From NCBI GenBank assembly GCA_934454405.1, contig CAKSFN010000002.1:1-64000 (forward strand): a stretch of 64,000 nt of DNA, read 5' to 3'. Under the pieces are notes generated by a model. The model did not search any database. It saw only the letters and a program-made list of their open reading frames with translations, and was not told where the DNA came from. This stretch comes from an uncultured Eubacteriales bacterium (GTDB taxonomy: Bacteria > Bacillota > Clostridia > Oscillospirales > UBA644). The position numbers and the translations under genes are program-made. Numbering within the stretch: the stretch's first letter is position 1; every line of letters starts with the position of its first letter. This document shows positions 18,813 to 27,659 of this stretch, one piece after another.

Positions 18813-18841
18813 TGAATTATGACAGATTCTATGATATAATG
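18813..18841 (+). promoter_or_regulatory. Promoter of rodA-gtrA
   Basis: TTGAAT (18813-18818), 17-base spacer, TATAAT (18836-18841), with TG three bases before the -10. It lies in the divergent gap between the M23 gene and rodA. Confidence 0.75.
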
Positions 18842-18887
18842 TATTTATTCAGACGCTTTCAAACGAACGGAAGGTTATTTTTTTCAG

Positions 18888-20024
18888 ATGAATATTCGTA
18901 TCGGAGACCGTTCATACGGTGTAAAAAGCTATATAAAGAGTTTTGACAAGGTTCTGCTCGGACTTATCACCGTGCTGCTTGTCTTCAGTCTGCTTTGCAT
19001 AAACAGCGCGACCTACGGTTCGGATGCGCATTCCAGAAGTATGATAGTGCAAAGCGTGGCGATCGGGCTCGGCTTTATCCTGATGTTTGTTATTTCAAAA
19101 CTCGATTATGATATTATCTCGGATTTGTGGAAGTATATCGTTGTGGGCTCGTCCGCAGCGCTTTTTCTGACGGCGCTGATTGCCCCTGAAATAAACGGAA
19201 ACAAAAACTGGCTGATGATAGGCTCCGTGAACATTCAGACATCGGAGTTTACCAAAGTATGCTTCGCCTTGACCATGTCAAAACATCTGTCGAAGCTTGA
19301 CGAGGCTCTCAACAAGCCGAAAAACATTCTTTTTGTGCTGATTCATTTTTTGGCGTATCTCGTCCCGATTATTTTACAGGGCGACATAGGCACGGCGCTG
19401 ATATACATCGGAATGTTTGCGGTTCTTGTTTTTGTCGCAGGGATTTATTACAGATATATCATTATCGGAGCTCTCGGCGTTGCGGGAGTTACGCCGCTGC
19501 TCTGGAATATGATGAAGGATTATCAGAAGCTGCGTATTCTCTACGGCTTTCAGCCCGAACTGGACCCTCTCGGGAAAGGCTATCAGCCTCTTGTTTCAAG
19601 AATGGCGATAGGCTCGGGGCAGCTGCTCGGGCTCGGCTATAAAAAGGGCATTCAGGCGCAGAACGCGCTGCTCCCCGAAATCAGAACGGATTTTATCTAT
19701 GCGATCGTCGGGGAAGAATGGGGCTTTGTCGGCTGCGTATTTGTTTTGCTTGTTCTGGTTACAATAGTGTTGCTGATATTCAGAAACGCGCGCAGAGCAA
19801 AAGACAGGAAAGGCTTTTTTATTTGCATTGCCGTTGCAAGTATGATTATGTTCCAAACGCTAATCAATATCGGAATGTGCATCGGCGTTCTTCCCGTTAT
19901 CGGCGTAACTCTCCCCTTTTTCAGTTACGGCGGTTCTTCGGTGCTTGCATTGCTGATATCCGTCGGACTTATCCAGTCCGTCTGCGTTAAGCCGGATCGC
20001 TCACTCAAATTCGGAATGAGGTAA
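18888..20024 (+). CDS. rodA: SEDS-family peptidoglycan glycosyltransferase (RodA/FtsW type)
   Basis: A 378-residue integral membrane protein with about ten hydrophobic helices. SEDS hallmarks are visible: NGNKNWLMIGSVNIQTSEFTK near 104, DIGTALIYIGMF near 167, and the C-terminal VLPVIGVTLPFFSYGGSS near 339. These enzymes polymerise lipid II with a class B PBP partner, RodA in elongation and FtsW in division. The absence of a neighbouring division cluster favours RodA, or a SpoVE-like form; the choice is not certain. It is followed immediately by gtrA. Confidence 0.9.
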   Translation: MNIRIGDRSYGVKSYIKSFDKVLLGLITVLLVFSLLCINSATYGSDAHSRSMIVQSVAIGLGFILMFVISKLDYDIISDLWKYIVVGSSAALFLTALIAPEINGNKNWLMIGSVNIQTSEFTKVCFALTMSKHLSKLDEALNKPKNILFVLIHFLAYLVPIILQGDIGTALIYIGMFAVLVFVAGIYYRYIIIGALGVAGVTPLLWNMMKDYQKLRILYGFQPELDPLGKGYQPLVSRMAIGSGQLLGLGYKKGIQAQNALLPEIRTDFIYAIVGEEWGFVGCVFVLLVLVTIVLLIFRNARRAKDRKGFFICIAVASMIMFQTLINIGMCIGVLPVIGVTLPFFSYGGSSVLALLISVGLIQSVCVKPDRSLKFGMR

Positions 20025-20438
20025 ATGCGGAAAAAACTGTTGAAGGTTTTCGATATATTCATCGATCTTATTTACAGAACGATAATAACTTACGGCGCGG
20101 TTTTCATTTTGAACGCCGCGTTTGATTTCGTGCTGTTTCGGCTTTTGACGGGAGTTTTTTCGGTTTTCGCTCCCCTGTCTCAGTTTCTGTCCTACACCGC
20201 GTCTGCCGCGACGCGCTATTTTTCATACGGCTATATAAGATTTAACCGCACGGGCGAAGGACACGCCGTGCGGTTTGTTCGTTTTGTATGCGTAAACTTT
20301 TTTATTGCCGTTATTTCACCCGTAATTCTTTCTCTTCTCCTGAAAACAGGGCTTGCCGTTCAATACTCAAAACTCGCCGTCCTGCTTTTAACGGGCTGTT
20401 CAAACTTCGTTTTTTACAAATACATCGTCTTTGTCTGA
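20025..20438 (+). CDS. GtrA family membrane protein
   Basis: A 137-residue protein with four hydrophobic segments and the typical GtrA ending (LTGCSNFVFYKYIVF). GtrA-like proteins help move or present lipid-linked sugars at the membrane. The ATG follows the rodA stop directly (TAAATG) with GAGG just before, so the two are coupled. Its 3' end overlaps the convergent diacylglycerol kinase gene by 39 bases, with both reading frames intact. Confidence 0.8.
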   Translation: MRKKLLKVFDIFIDLIYRTIITYGAVFILNAAFDFVLFRLLTGVFSVFAPLSQFLSYTASAATRYFSYGYIRFNRTGEGHAVRFVRFVCVNFFIAVISPVILSLLLKTGLAVQYSKLAVLLLTGCSNFVFYKYIVFV

Positions 20439-21389
20439 CTTGCAAAACCTGCCTTCGGAAAAACAGTCAAGCGCAGACTTGTCAACCGTATGCGGAATGA
20501 CAAACCGAACGGATTTCGGCATACATTCGATTTCCGCCCGTTTAGTCGAAAGCATCTCCCCGTCGTAGCAAACGGTAAACGGCGTGTCTTTTGTCAAAAC
20601 CGCCCGTTTGCAGAGCCTGTGCTTCAATATCCTGTCGCCGCGAGGAGTTCCGATGATCGTGCCTTTCTGATAATACGAAACATTTCTCACAAATGCCCTA
20701 CGGCTGACATTTTTAACGGTTATAACATTCATAAGTCCGTCGTCAACCTTTGCGGGAGATGCGGAGCGATAGCCGCCCCCGTAGTACTGCCCGTTCGCGA
20801 ACAGCGTCAACAAAAACTTTTCATCGACCTCTTCCCCGTCGTCGAATTTGATTTTCAGGGTTTCCTTCGGGAATTTAATAAGACAGATGGCAACTCCGAG
20901 ATGATACGAGACGGCTTTCGGAACGAACCTTTTTTTACGCAGTCTTTCAACGCGCTGAACGACCGCCGCGTCAAAGCCTATATTCGCTATGTTGATGCAG
21001 ATCCTGTCGTTTATCCTTATCGCGTCGATAGAATGGGCTTCGGAATCAATTGCCGTTTCAATATCGGAAAACTTGCGAATATCGCCGAAAGTCCTGATAA
21101 AATCGTTGCCAGTGCCTATCGGGATAACGGCAAGCTCGACGTTTCTGTAACCGAAGATTCCGTTTACAACTTCGTTTACGGTTCCGTCGCCTCCGCAGGC
21201 GTAGACGCGAACTGAGTCGCCCTTTTCAGCCGCTGCCCGCGCAAAATTTTCCGCATCGAGATTTTTCGCCGTTGACTTTATCTCAAACTCAAGTCCGCGA
21301 TTAACGCACAATTCCTCGATTTTATGCCGAAATTTCTCCGTAAACGCCTCCGAGTTCGACTTCGGATTTATGATAAAAATATGCTTCAT
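20400..21389 (-). CDS. Diacylglycerol kinase family lipid kinase (DagK/YegS)
   Basis: A 329-residue member of the DgkB/YegS/LCB5 family, which phosphorylates diacylglycerol or related lipids. Visible are IINPKSNSEAF at the start, the nucleotide-binding CGGDGTVNEVVNGIF near 64-78, and IPIGTGNDFIRTFG near 92. The C-terminal beta-sandwich holds FANGQYYGGGYR and DDGLMNV. It recycles diacylglycerol from lipoteichoic acid synthesis in relatives. It is probably the last gene of the rlmD operon and overlaps gtrA tail to tail. Confidence 0.9.
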   Translation of the reverse strand: MKHIFIINPKSNSEAFTEKFRHKIEELCVNRGLEFEIKSTAKNLDAENFARAAAEKGDSVRVYACGGDGTVNEVVNGIFGYRNVELAVIPIGTGNDFIRTFGDIRKFSDIETAIDSEAHSIDAIRINDRICINIANIGFDAAVVQRVERLRKKRFVPKAVSYHLGVAICLIKFPKETLKIKFDDGEEVDEKFLLTLFANGQYYGGGYRSASPAKVDDGLMNVITVKNVSRRAFVRNVSYYQKGTIIGTPRGDRILKHRLCKRAVLTKDTPFTVCYDGEMLSTKRAEIECMPKSVRFVIPHTVDKSALDCFSEGRFCKSDKDDVFVKNEV

Positions 21390-21439
21390 TTTACGTCCGT
21401 CCTTAATTTCTCGCTGAAAACGTATGCAAGGTTTTGCCT

Positions 21440-21772
21440 TTATAAAAACGCGTACTCAATTTCAGAGCGCGTTATCATAATAGTATCGGTGTTCACGATT
21501 TTTTTCATACGCGCCCCAAGCTCGGTGATTTCCGTCTCGTTCGCGCCGATGATAACGATGCGAAGGCTTGTCTCGGTCGTATATCCCCTGCCGTGCTGAT
21601 ATCCGCCAAACTGCGTGATCAGCGAAAAGGCAATATCCTTCTGCGCGCATATTTCGGTCAGCGTTTTGCAGAAATCCTCAACCGTAATATGTTCAAGATA
21701 ACTGTCTTTGTCTTTTATGCCGATGTAAATTTCATAACAAAAACCCGCCGTATATTTTTCCTTATTCTCCAC
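21440..21772 (-). CDS. Small conserved protein, paralogue of its upstream neighbour
   Basis: A 110-residue soluble protein without signal or membrane helix; I do not recognise a named family with confidence. It aligns end to end with the product of 21773-22090: both start with a (Y/R)I(Y/F)(I/L)G strand, then (V)TEDE/TVEDF, then a Gly-Gly-Tyr segment (FGGYQHGRGY against KGGYLYKDGKY), then a beta-strand rich in Ile. The start is GTG 21772, directly after the upstream TAG, with AGAGGT eight bases before. Together they look like a small alpha/beta heterodimer. DUF3574-like folds are a weak alternative. Confidence 0.7.
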   Translation of the reverse strand: MENKEKYTAGFCYEIYIGIKDKDSYLEHITVEDFCKTLTEICAQKDIAFSLITQFGGYQHGRGYTTETSLRIVIIGANETEITELGARMKKIVNTDTIMITRSEIEYAFL

Positions 21773-22090
21773 CTACATATACCTCTTTTCGACAGTATGC
21801 TTCATAACAAGCGACGCTTCCTGATTAAGAAACATCGACAGGTTTTTCGCCAGACGAAAGATATCGATGCCCTGATCTCCCACAAGTGTGATTATAATTA
21901 TATTTTCAAGAATATATTTGCCGTCTTTATACAAATACCCGCCTTTTCCGGAAGATATCGTAAAGCCTATCTTTTTCTTTTGAAAATAAGCGGAAACGAG
22001 CTGCCCCAGCTCGTCCTCGGTAACCAACTGCTCTTTTGTCTGAGAGTCGTTGTAACCGAGAAATATCCGATAGCATATAATTTCGTTCAT
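21773..22090 (-). CDS. Small conserved protein, first of a tandem paralogous pair
   Basis: A 105-residue soluble protein similar over its full length to the next gene, as described there. The pattern beta (CYRIFLGYND), TEDELGQLVSAYF helix, glycine-rich loop (SSGKGGYLYKDGKY), beta (NIIIITLVGD) and final helix suggests a ferredoxin-like small fold. No catalytic motif is evident. It lies 64 bases after the rlmD-type gene and abuts its paralogue with no spacer. Function unknown. Confidence 0.7.
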   Translation of the reverse strand: MNEIICYRIFLGYNDSQTKEQLVTEDELGQLVSAYFQKKKIGFTISSGKGGYLYKDGKYILENIIIITLVGDQGIDIFRLAKNLSMFLNQEASLVMKHTVEKRYM

Positions 22091-22154
22091 TTTCTTTTCC
22101 TTTTCGAAGTCTCTGTCGAAAATCTTTCGTTTCGCAATTACTTCACGCCGTCAA

Positions 22155-23525
22155 TCAATTCACCTTATTCAATAAAACTACGCACTCCACGTGTTTTGTG
22201 CGTGGGAACATATCTATTGGCTGAATGACGGTCGGGACGTAGCCGCCGAGCTCGTCAAATATCTTCAAATCACGGGCGAGCGTTGCCGGATCGCACGAGA
22301 TATACGCGAATTTTTCGGGGTTTAATGTCAGAACCGCCTCGATGGTTTTTGCGTCAAGGCCTTTTCGCGGAGGATCGACTATCACGACGTTCGGACGGCA
22401 GTTCGGCAATACGCTTTCTAAGATTTCTTCCGTGTCGGCGGCGGACGAAAAAATGAATGACGCGTTTTCGATTCCGTTTATATCGGCATTTCGCACGGCG
22501 TCTTCAACCGCGTTGAGAACAGCCTCTATACCCACAACCTTTCCGACGCTGTCCGCGCACGATAAGCCGATAGTGCCTATGCCGCAGTACAAATCGAGCA
22601 AAACGTCGCTTTTTTCAAGTTTTAAGCCTTTTTTTACATAATTATACATTTTTTCACAAGTCTCGGAGTTCACCTGATAAAACGACATCGGAGATATTTC
22701 AAAACGCCTTCCGCAGAGAACGTCGGTTATGGTCGCGTTCCCCCACAGGAGGATATTTTTTTGCCCGTATATCACGTTTGTGTTTCGTTTATTGACGTTC
22801 AGATAAATGCTTTTTACGCCCTCAACGGCGCAGAGCCGAGATAAAAACTGCGATTTATGAGGCAGAATTTCCGAGGCGGAAACAAGAACAACAGATATCT
22901 CGCCCGTCGCGGGCGCTCTTCTTATGCAAACATGGCGCAAAAGCCCCTTTTGCGTAGTTTCATTATACACGGGCACGGAATACTCGGCGATGTACTCCTC
23001 CGTGATCTTTGTTATTTCAAAGAAAACGGGCGGGGTTAACGGGCATTCATCGCAAGGTATTACCCTGTGCGAATTTATCGCGTAATAGCCGCATTTACCG
23101 TCGGCGGATATCGGAAATTGAGCCTTGTTTCTGTAGCCGTCGATTTTTACGGACGGCATCGCTTCTTCGATTCCGACGGGGCAATCGGGATAGTTCTTGG
23201 AAAAAACATCGCGGACATGCTCGGTTTTGTATTTCAATTCCGCAGGGTAACCGATATGCCTGTAACAGCAGCTGCCGCATTTTCCGAAAGAAGAACAGGT
23301 TTTTTTTATTCTGTCCGGGGATTGTTCGATAAAAGAGATGATTTTTGCGAAGGCGTAGTTTTTTAAAACCTTCAAAACAAGAGCGTTGACAACGTCACCG
23401 ACAGCAGCGGATGCGACAAAAACGACGAAGTCCCGAACGGTTTCGTCGGAATATCTTCCGATACCGAAGCCCTCGCCGGACACCGCCGTTATTTTCAGCG
23501 TTACATGATCATTTTTGTTCAACAT
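22155..23525 (-). CDS. rlmD: 23S rRNA (uracil-C5)-methyltransferase, RlmD/RumA family
   Basis: S-adenosylmethionine-dependent m5U methyltransferase of 23S rRNA. An N-terminal TRAM domain (residues 1-55) is followed by iron-sulfur cysteines (CSSFGKCGSCCYRHIGYP near 77-94), the SAM site DLYCGIGTIGLSCAD near 310, VDPPRKGLD, and the catalytic-cysteine motif ISCDPATLARD. In Bacillota a single RlmCD often modifies U747 and U1939. I prefer ATG 23525 (456 residues); a GTG at 23537 adds four residues, and both ribosome binding sites are imperfect. Confidence 0.92.
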   Translation of the reverse strand: MLNKNDHVTLKITAVSGEGFGIGRYSDETVRDFVVFVASAAVGDVVNALVLKVLKNYAFAKIISFIEQSPDRIKKTCSSFGKCGSCCYRHIGYPAELKYKTEHVRDVFSKNYPDCPVGIEEAMPSVKIDGYRNKAQFPISADGKCGYYAINSHRVIPCDECPLTPPVFFEITKITEEYIAEYSVPVYNETTQKGLLRHVCIRRAPATGEISVVLVSASEILPHKSQFLSRLCAVEGVKSIYLNVNKRNTNVIYGQKNILLWGNATITDVLCGRRFEISPMSFYQVNSETCEKMYNYVKKGLKLEKSDVLLDLYCGIGTIGLSCADSVGKVVGIEAVLNAVEDAVRNADINGIENASFIFSSAADTEEILESVLPNCRPNVVIVDPPRKGLDAKTIEAVLTLNPEKFAYISCDPATLARDLKIFDELGGYVPTVIQPIDMFPRTKHVECVVLLNKVN

Positions 23526-23557
23526 CGAAAAACACACGCCCTTTTTTCAGATAATTA

Positions 23558-23586
23558 ATTATAATACATTTTTACCGATATGTCAA
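23558..23586 (-). promoter_or_regulatory. Promoter of the rlmD-dagK gene group
   Basis: A perfect consensus: TTGACA at 23586-23581 and TATAAT at 23563-23558 on the minus strand with a 17-base spacer. Confidence 0.85.
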
Positions 23587-23672
23587 GCGAGAGAGTCCCT
23601 TTTGCGTCGAATTGCGTCGATTGAGGGAAAAAGCATCTTTTTTCGAAAAGTTAAAATTTTCTTCGCAGGTAC

Positions 23673-23701
23673 TTGATTTTCAATACAATATATAGTATAA
23701 T
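23673..23701 (+). promoter_or_regulatory. Promoter of the GH38-like/THUMP methyltransferase operon
   Basis: TTGATT (23673-23678), 17-base spacer, TATAAT (23696-23701). The start codon follows 43 bases later. It is divergent from the rlmD promoter. Confidence 0.75.
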
Positions 23702-23744
23702 TGAACTTACAGAGATACAAAATATCGACGCGGGAGTAAAAAAT

Positions 23745-25997
23745 ATGAACGTAAAAACTTTGTACGTCGTTCCGACGGCGCGTTATTCCATAGGCTCGAC
23801 GCAGCATCCGTATTCGGAAAAGGAAACACAAAGACGCATACTCGATTCCGTTCTCACTTTGATCGGAGACGATGAGTCGTTTCGCTGGACATGCTCGAGC
23901 GCTTCGGTTGTATGCGATTATCTTCGGGGAGCTGACGAGCTGACGCGAAAGACCTTTTTTTCTGCCGTCGAAAACGGCTTCGTCGAGGTTTGCGGCTTCG
24001 GTTACGACCACGCGTCCTTTATGTCGGACATTACGTTGATGAAAAGCGTTGAGACGCTCGATTGCGAGACGTGGAAAAAGCTCGGAATCAAGAGCGTTAT
24101 GCAGATCGGCGTCGGCGGCGTGAATTCGGGCGCCGTTAAAAGAGCCTGCGAAAAGGGCGCGCGCTATCTTTGGGTGGGAGCGGACGAGGTTTCATCCCAG
24201 ATGAAGCAGGAAGTTCCTTTTGTTTTCAACTGGAGAGTGTCCGTAAAAGATAAAACCTTTACTTGGGTCGACAGTGTTGACAATGACCTGTTTTCACTTC
24301 TCTTTGCGGATAAAACTCCGAAGTTTTCGGGTTTTGACGCGCCTTCTGCCGAGAAAATTCTTTGTCGTATCCTGCAAACGACGGATAAAGACGAACTTGT
24401 GCTTATGAGCGCAAGACTTTGCTCGAAGATCGAGGAGATCGAGAAGCGTTCGCATTACGGCGCGGCGGCATATCCGGTGCTTTATACGGGAGGAGACGGG
24501 TACAACAATGCAGAAGCGATATTATCACTGCCCTCTTTCATAAAAACATGGAACAATCTCGGACTTATTCCGAGACTTGAAATTGCAACCCTTTCAGCAG
24601 CGCTTTGCGAGGTTGAAAAAGAGATAACAAACACAAGCCTGCGCAGTCTTACGGGCGAATGGTCCGACGGAATAAATCAGGCGGCGACAATGCCGCGCGA
24701 AACGGCGCTTTTGAGAGAAACCGAGCGTAAATTCAGGGCGGCGCTGACCTTGCCTGCTTTTAACGCGGCGAGAGAGAACCGTTTTGCCGACAGCATCGCG
24801 ACGGATCTTTGCGTCTTTTCCGAAAGAACTTACAGAGCCGACGAAAGGCTTTTGAACCCCGACGCTGCAGATACTTTTAATTATAAACGCTCCCGTCTTT
24901 CTTTGGCTGCCGCAAAAACACAAATGCTTTACACAGACAGAATAAAGAGCTATTTTGAGCAATCCGATTCAGGCATTGTTCACGTTTACAATACCTGCAA
25001 AGCGCCGTACAGAGGGCTTGTTCGCGTTCCCGTAACGGGACTTCCCTCAAACAGTTACTGCGCAGTAAATACGGCGACCGCTCACACGGAGAAACTGACA
25101 TTCAGGGACGGGTACGCTTTCTTTTACGCGGATATTCCGCAGGGCGGAATTCAAACATTCAGGTTTTCGGATGAGATCGGCGCGGATGTTGCGTCAATAC
25201 GAATACCGACGGTTACGGTTGACGAACTCGGCTGCCCGACGGAGGTCGTTTGGGGAGACATTAAGTTTTCGGCGACCGCACTCGGCGAATTCTGCGCCGT
25301 TTGCACGGACAGCGAGACGAAACGGGACGTAATGAACTCTCTCTATTCGGAAAAAGATTCCGATATGAAGAACTCGCTTGTCAGACATTATTCGATCGTG
25401 TATCAAAGCGTTTTCGGACAGGCGACGAAGACCGAGGATTCCAATTTTATCCGCTTTGAGCAGCCGTTTACGAACGACCGCCTTGTTTCGGGAACGCGGA
25501 CGATAACCGTTTGGAAAAAGACCGAAAGGATCACGGTCGATGTTGTTATAAACCGTCGGATTTCCGATGAACCGGAAAGCTTTTATCTGAAATTCCTTCT
25601 TGACAGCGCAAAATCGACGGCGGTCTCCTCCATGGGAGGCAGAGTTTTTGAGGTTGGACGCGGACAGCTTGATTTTTCGAATTTTGACGCGACCTCAATC
25701 GACGGCTGGATAGCTTATCCTTACGACGACCTGCTTTTCACGTCGAAAGACGCTCCCGTTATGTGTTTCGGCGGCGCAAACTATTTTGCGGGATTAAAAG
25801 CCCCGTCAAGCGACCACGGCTGCCTGTTCTCCTGCGTTTTCAACAATACATACAATACGGGGTGCAACAGAACTTTCGGAGGTGCCGCAACGTTTACATA
25901 CGACATTTTCGCCGGCATCAAAACGGATGACTTCACCTCGGACAAGGCGGTTTTCGCCGCTGCATACACACAGCCTGTTGTTTACTCGGAATTTTAA
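23745..25997 (+). CDS. Divergent glycoside hydrolase family 38-like protein (DUF5054 type)
   Basis: A 750-residue cytoplasmic protein without a signal peptide. The N-terminal third resembles the GH38/57 beta-alpha barrel (strand VVPTARYSIGSTQHPY, helix EKETQRRILDSV), the middle has a three-helix bundle-like segment (LTGEWSDGINQAATMPRETAL near 300), and the C-terminal part is beta-rich, as in alpha-mannosidases. The usual GH38 HXDXGW metal motif is not evident at the N-terminus, so activity is uncertain. GGGAG lies nine bases before the ATG at 23745. Three bases separate it from the methyltransferase. The family assignment is by fold pattern and needs confirmation. Confidence 0.6.
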   Translation: MNVKTLYVVPTARYSIGSTQHPYSEKETQRRILDSVLTLIGDDESFRWTCSSASVVCDYLRGADELTRKTFFSAVENGFVEVCGFGYDHASFMSDITLMKSVETLDCETWKKLGIKSVMQIGVGGVNSGAVKRACEKGARYLWVGADEVSSQMKQEVPFVFNWRVSVKDKTFTWVDSVDNDLFSLLFADKTPKFSGFDAPSAEKILCRILQTTDKDELVLMSARLCSKIEEIEKRSHYGAAAYPVLYTGGDGYNNAEAILSLPSFIKTWNNLGLIPRLEIATLSAALCEVEKEITNTSLRSLTGEWSDGINQAATMPRETALLRETERKFRAALTLPAFNAARENRFADSIATDLCVFSERTYRADERLLNPDAADTFNYKRSRLSLAAAKTQMLYTDRIKSYFEQSDSGIVHVYNTCKAPYRGLVRVPVTGLPSNSYCAVNTATAHTEKLTFRDGYAFFYADIPQGGIQTFRFSDEIGADVASIRIPTVTVDELGCPTEVVWGDIKFSATALGEFCAVCTDSETKRDVMNSLYSEKDSDMKNSLVRHYSIVYQSVFGQATKTEDSNFIRFEQPFTNDRLVSGTRTITVWKKTERITVDVVINRRISDEPESFYLKFLLDSAKSTAVSSMGGRVFEVGRGQLDFSNFDATSIDGWIAYPYDDLLFTSKDAPVMCFGGANYFAGLKAPSSDHGCLFSCVFNNTYNTGCNRTFGGAATFTYDIFAGIKTDDFTSDKAVFAAAYTQPVVYSEF

Positions 25998-26000
25998 TAT

Positions 26001-27152
26001 ATGAAACCTTTTGAAATAACTGCAACATCGGCATTCGGAATCGAAAGCGTGACGGCAAGAGAACTTTCCCTGCTCGGATACGACGATATTCTGACGGAAA
26101 ACGGACGAATAACCTTTCGGGGAGATTTCGGAGACATCGCAAAAGCGAATGTCGAGCTCCGAACGGCGGACAGAATTCTTATCAAGCTTGCGGAGTTTCG
26201 GGCTACGACTTTTGAAGAACTTTTTCAAGGCGTTTACGCCGTGGAATGGGCGGAGATACTGACTCCCGACGCATTTATTCACGTCGTGGGAAAATCAGTA
26301 AAATCAACCCTTTTCAGCGTTCCGGATTGTCAGTCGATAACAAAAAAAGCGATAATCGAAAAGCTGAAGCTTCGGTATAATAAAGAAATTTTCCCCGAAG
26401 ACGGCGCGGAATACAGGATTTCCGTCGCGCTTTTGAAGGACGTCGTGACGATTACGCTTGATACTTCCGGAGCCGGGCTTCACAAGCGAGGATACAGAAG
26501 TCTCGCGGGAGAGGCGCCGCTGAAAGAAACGCTTGCATGCAGTTTGTTGCTTTTAAGCTATTGGCGTGGTGAACGACTGCTTGTTGATCCTCTCTGCGGT
26601 TCGGGAACGATCCCCATAGAAGCGGCAATGATAGCGCTTGATATGGCGCCCGGCATGAAACGCGGCTTTGCGGCGGAGCGTTGGAAAAATTTCGACGCTT
26701 CGGTTTTTGAAAAAGCAAGAAACGAGGCAATGCAGCGCGTAAAGGTTGACAGAAAACTCAATATTTACGGAAGCGATATAGACCCGAAAGCGATTGAACT
26801 TGCGATGAAGCACGCCGAGGAAGCGGGAGTTGACGAATACATTCATCTAAAACAGATGAATGTTGCGGATTTTGCTTCAAAAGAAAAATACGGCTTCATC
26901 GTTACCAATCCCCCTTACGGAGAAAGGCTCGGAGAAAGCCGTGAAGCCGAAAGTCTTTACAGACTCATGGGCAGAACTTTTTCAAAGCTTGACACATGGT
27001 CGTTTTATATCATAACTTCAAATCCGTATTTTGAAAAAAACTTCGGACGGAAAGCGGACAAAAGAAGAAAGCTTTATAACGGGAAGCTTGAATGTCAATA
27101 CTATCAGTATTTCGGGCCGAAACCTCCAAAAAAAGACGAACGAACAGAATGA
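26001..27152 (+). CDS. THUMP-domain class I SAM-dependent RNA methyltransferase (RlmL-N/YpsC type)
   Basis: A 383-residue protein. An N-terminal ferredoxin-like and THUMP region (1-160) is followed by a Rossmann methyltransferase: VDPLCGSGTIPIEAAMIA near 195-212 binds SAM, and TNPPYGERLG near 304 is the N6-adenine/N2-guanine motif. It corresponds to the RlmL m2G2445 half or YpsC of Bacillota, acting on 23S rRNA. It is co-transcribed with the GH38-like gene. Its TGA abuts the TGA of the convergent queT with no base between. Confidence 0.88.
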   Translation: MKPFEITATSAFGIESVTARELSLLGYDDILTENGRITFRGDFGDIAKANVELRTADRILIKLAEFRATTFEELFQGVYAVEWAEILTPDAFIHVVGKSVKSTLFSVPDCQSITKKAIIEKLKLRYNKEIFPEDGAEYRISVALLKDVVTITLDTSGAGLHKRGYRSLAGEAPLKETLACSLLLLSYWRGERLLVDPLCGSGTIPIEAAMIALDMAPGMKRGFAAERWKNFDASVFEKARNEAMQRVKVDRKLNIYGSDIDPKAIELAMKHAEEAGVDEYIHLKQMNVADFASKEKYGFIVTNPPYGERLGESREAESLYRLMGRTFSKLDTWSFYIITSNPYFEKNFGRKADKRRKLYNGKLECQYYQYFGPKPPKKDERTE

Positions 27153-27659
27153 TCAGAAAATGCGCTGCGAATATTTTTTCAGCGCAAGACAGAGAGCAAT
27201 GCCGAACATTCCCGCGGAAATGATTTCGCCGAGACCGACCGTCAGAACCATATACCAAACAGCGTCTTTCATTCCGTAAGCATAACGGAGAATGAACGGA
27301 ACAATTACGGAATTTGCGAGAATGGTCGGAACGGGTGCCGCATAGTACGCGTATTTGCATTTTTCGGTTGCAAATTTTCCTATGAGCCACGCGCCGACAG
27401 CGCCGATAAGCGTTGCAAGACTTCCGAAAACGACATCGAGAACAACCGCGCCCGTCAGCGCGTTTGCAACGATACAGCCGATGAAAAGACCGGGAATGGC
27501 GGCGGGAGTGAAAACGGGCAGAACCGTCAGCGCTTCCGAAAACCTGACCTGAATAACATTGCTTGACAACCCGAAAGCGAAGGCAAGATATGTCAGAACG
27601 ACATAGAGCGCGGCGATAACCGCGGCATTGACCGTAAACCTGATTTTTTTGTTTTTCAT
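27153..27659 (-). CDS. queT: QueT family queuosine-precursor ECF transporter S component
   Basis: A 168-residue membrane protein with five to six hydrophobic helices and the QueT pattern (SNVIQVRFSEALTVLP near 40-55, then PGLFIGCIVANALTGA). QueT is the substrate-binding subunit of an energy-coupling-factor transporter for queuosine or preQ precursors and borrows a shared EcfAA'T module, which is not in this window. The start ATG 27659 is preceded by CGGAG. The longer reading to 27677 adds six residues. Its 3' end abuts the THUMP methyltransferase gene. Confidence 0.87.
   Translation of the reverse strand: MKNKKIRFTVNAAVIAALYVVLTYLAFAFGLSSNVIQVRFSEALTVLPVFTPAAIPGLFIGCIVANALTGAVVLDVVFGSLATLIGAVGAWLIGKFATEKCKYAYYAAPVPTILANSVIVPFILRYAYGMKDAVWYMVLTVGLGEIISAGMFGIALCLALKKYSQRIF

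Noticed and set aside
23583..24011. Minus-strand ORF of 142 codons
   Set aside because: Antisense to the start of the GH38-like gene and to its promoter; low-complexity basic product and no ribosome binding site.
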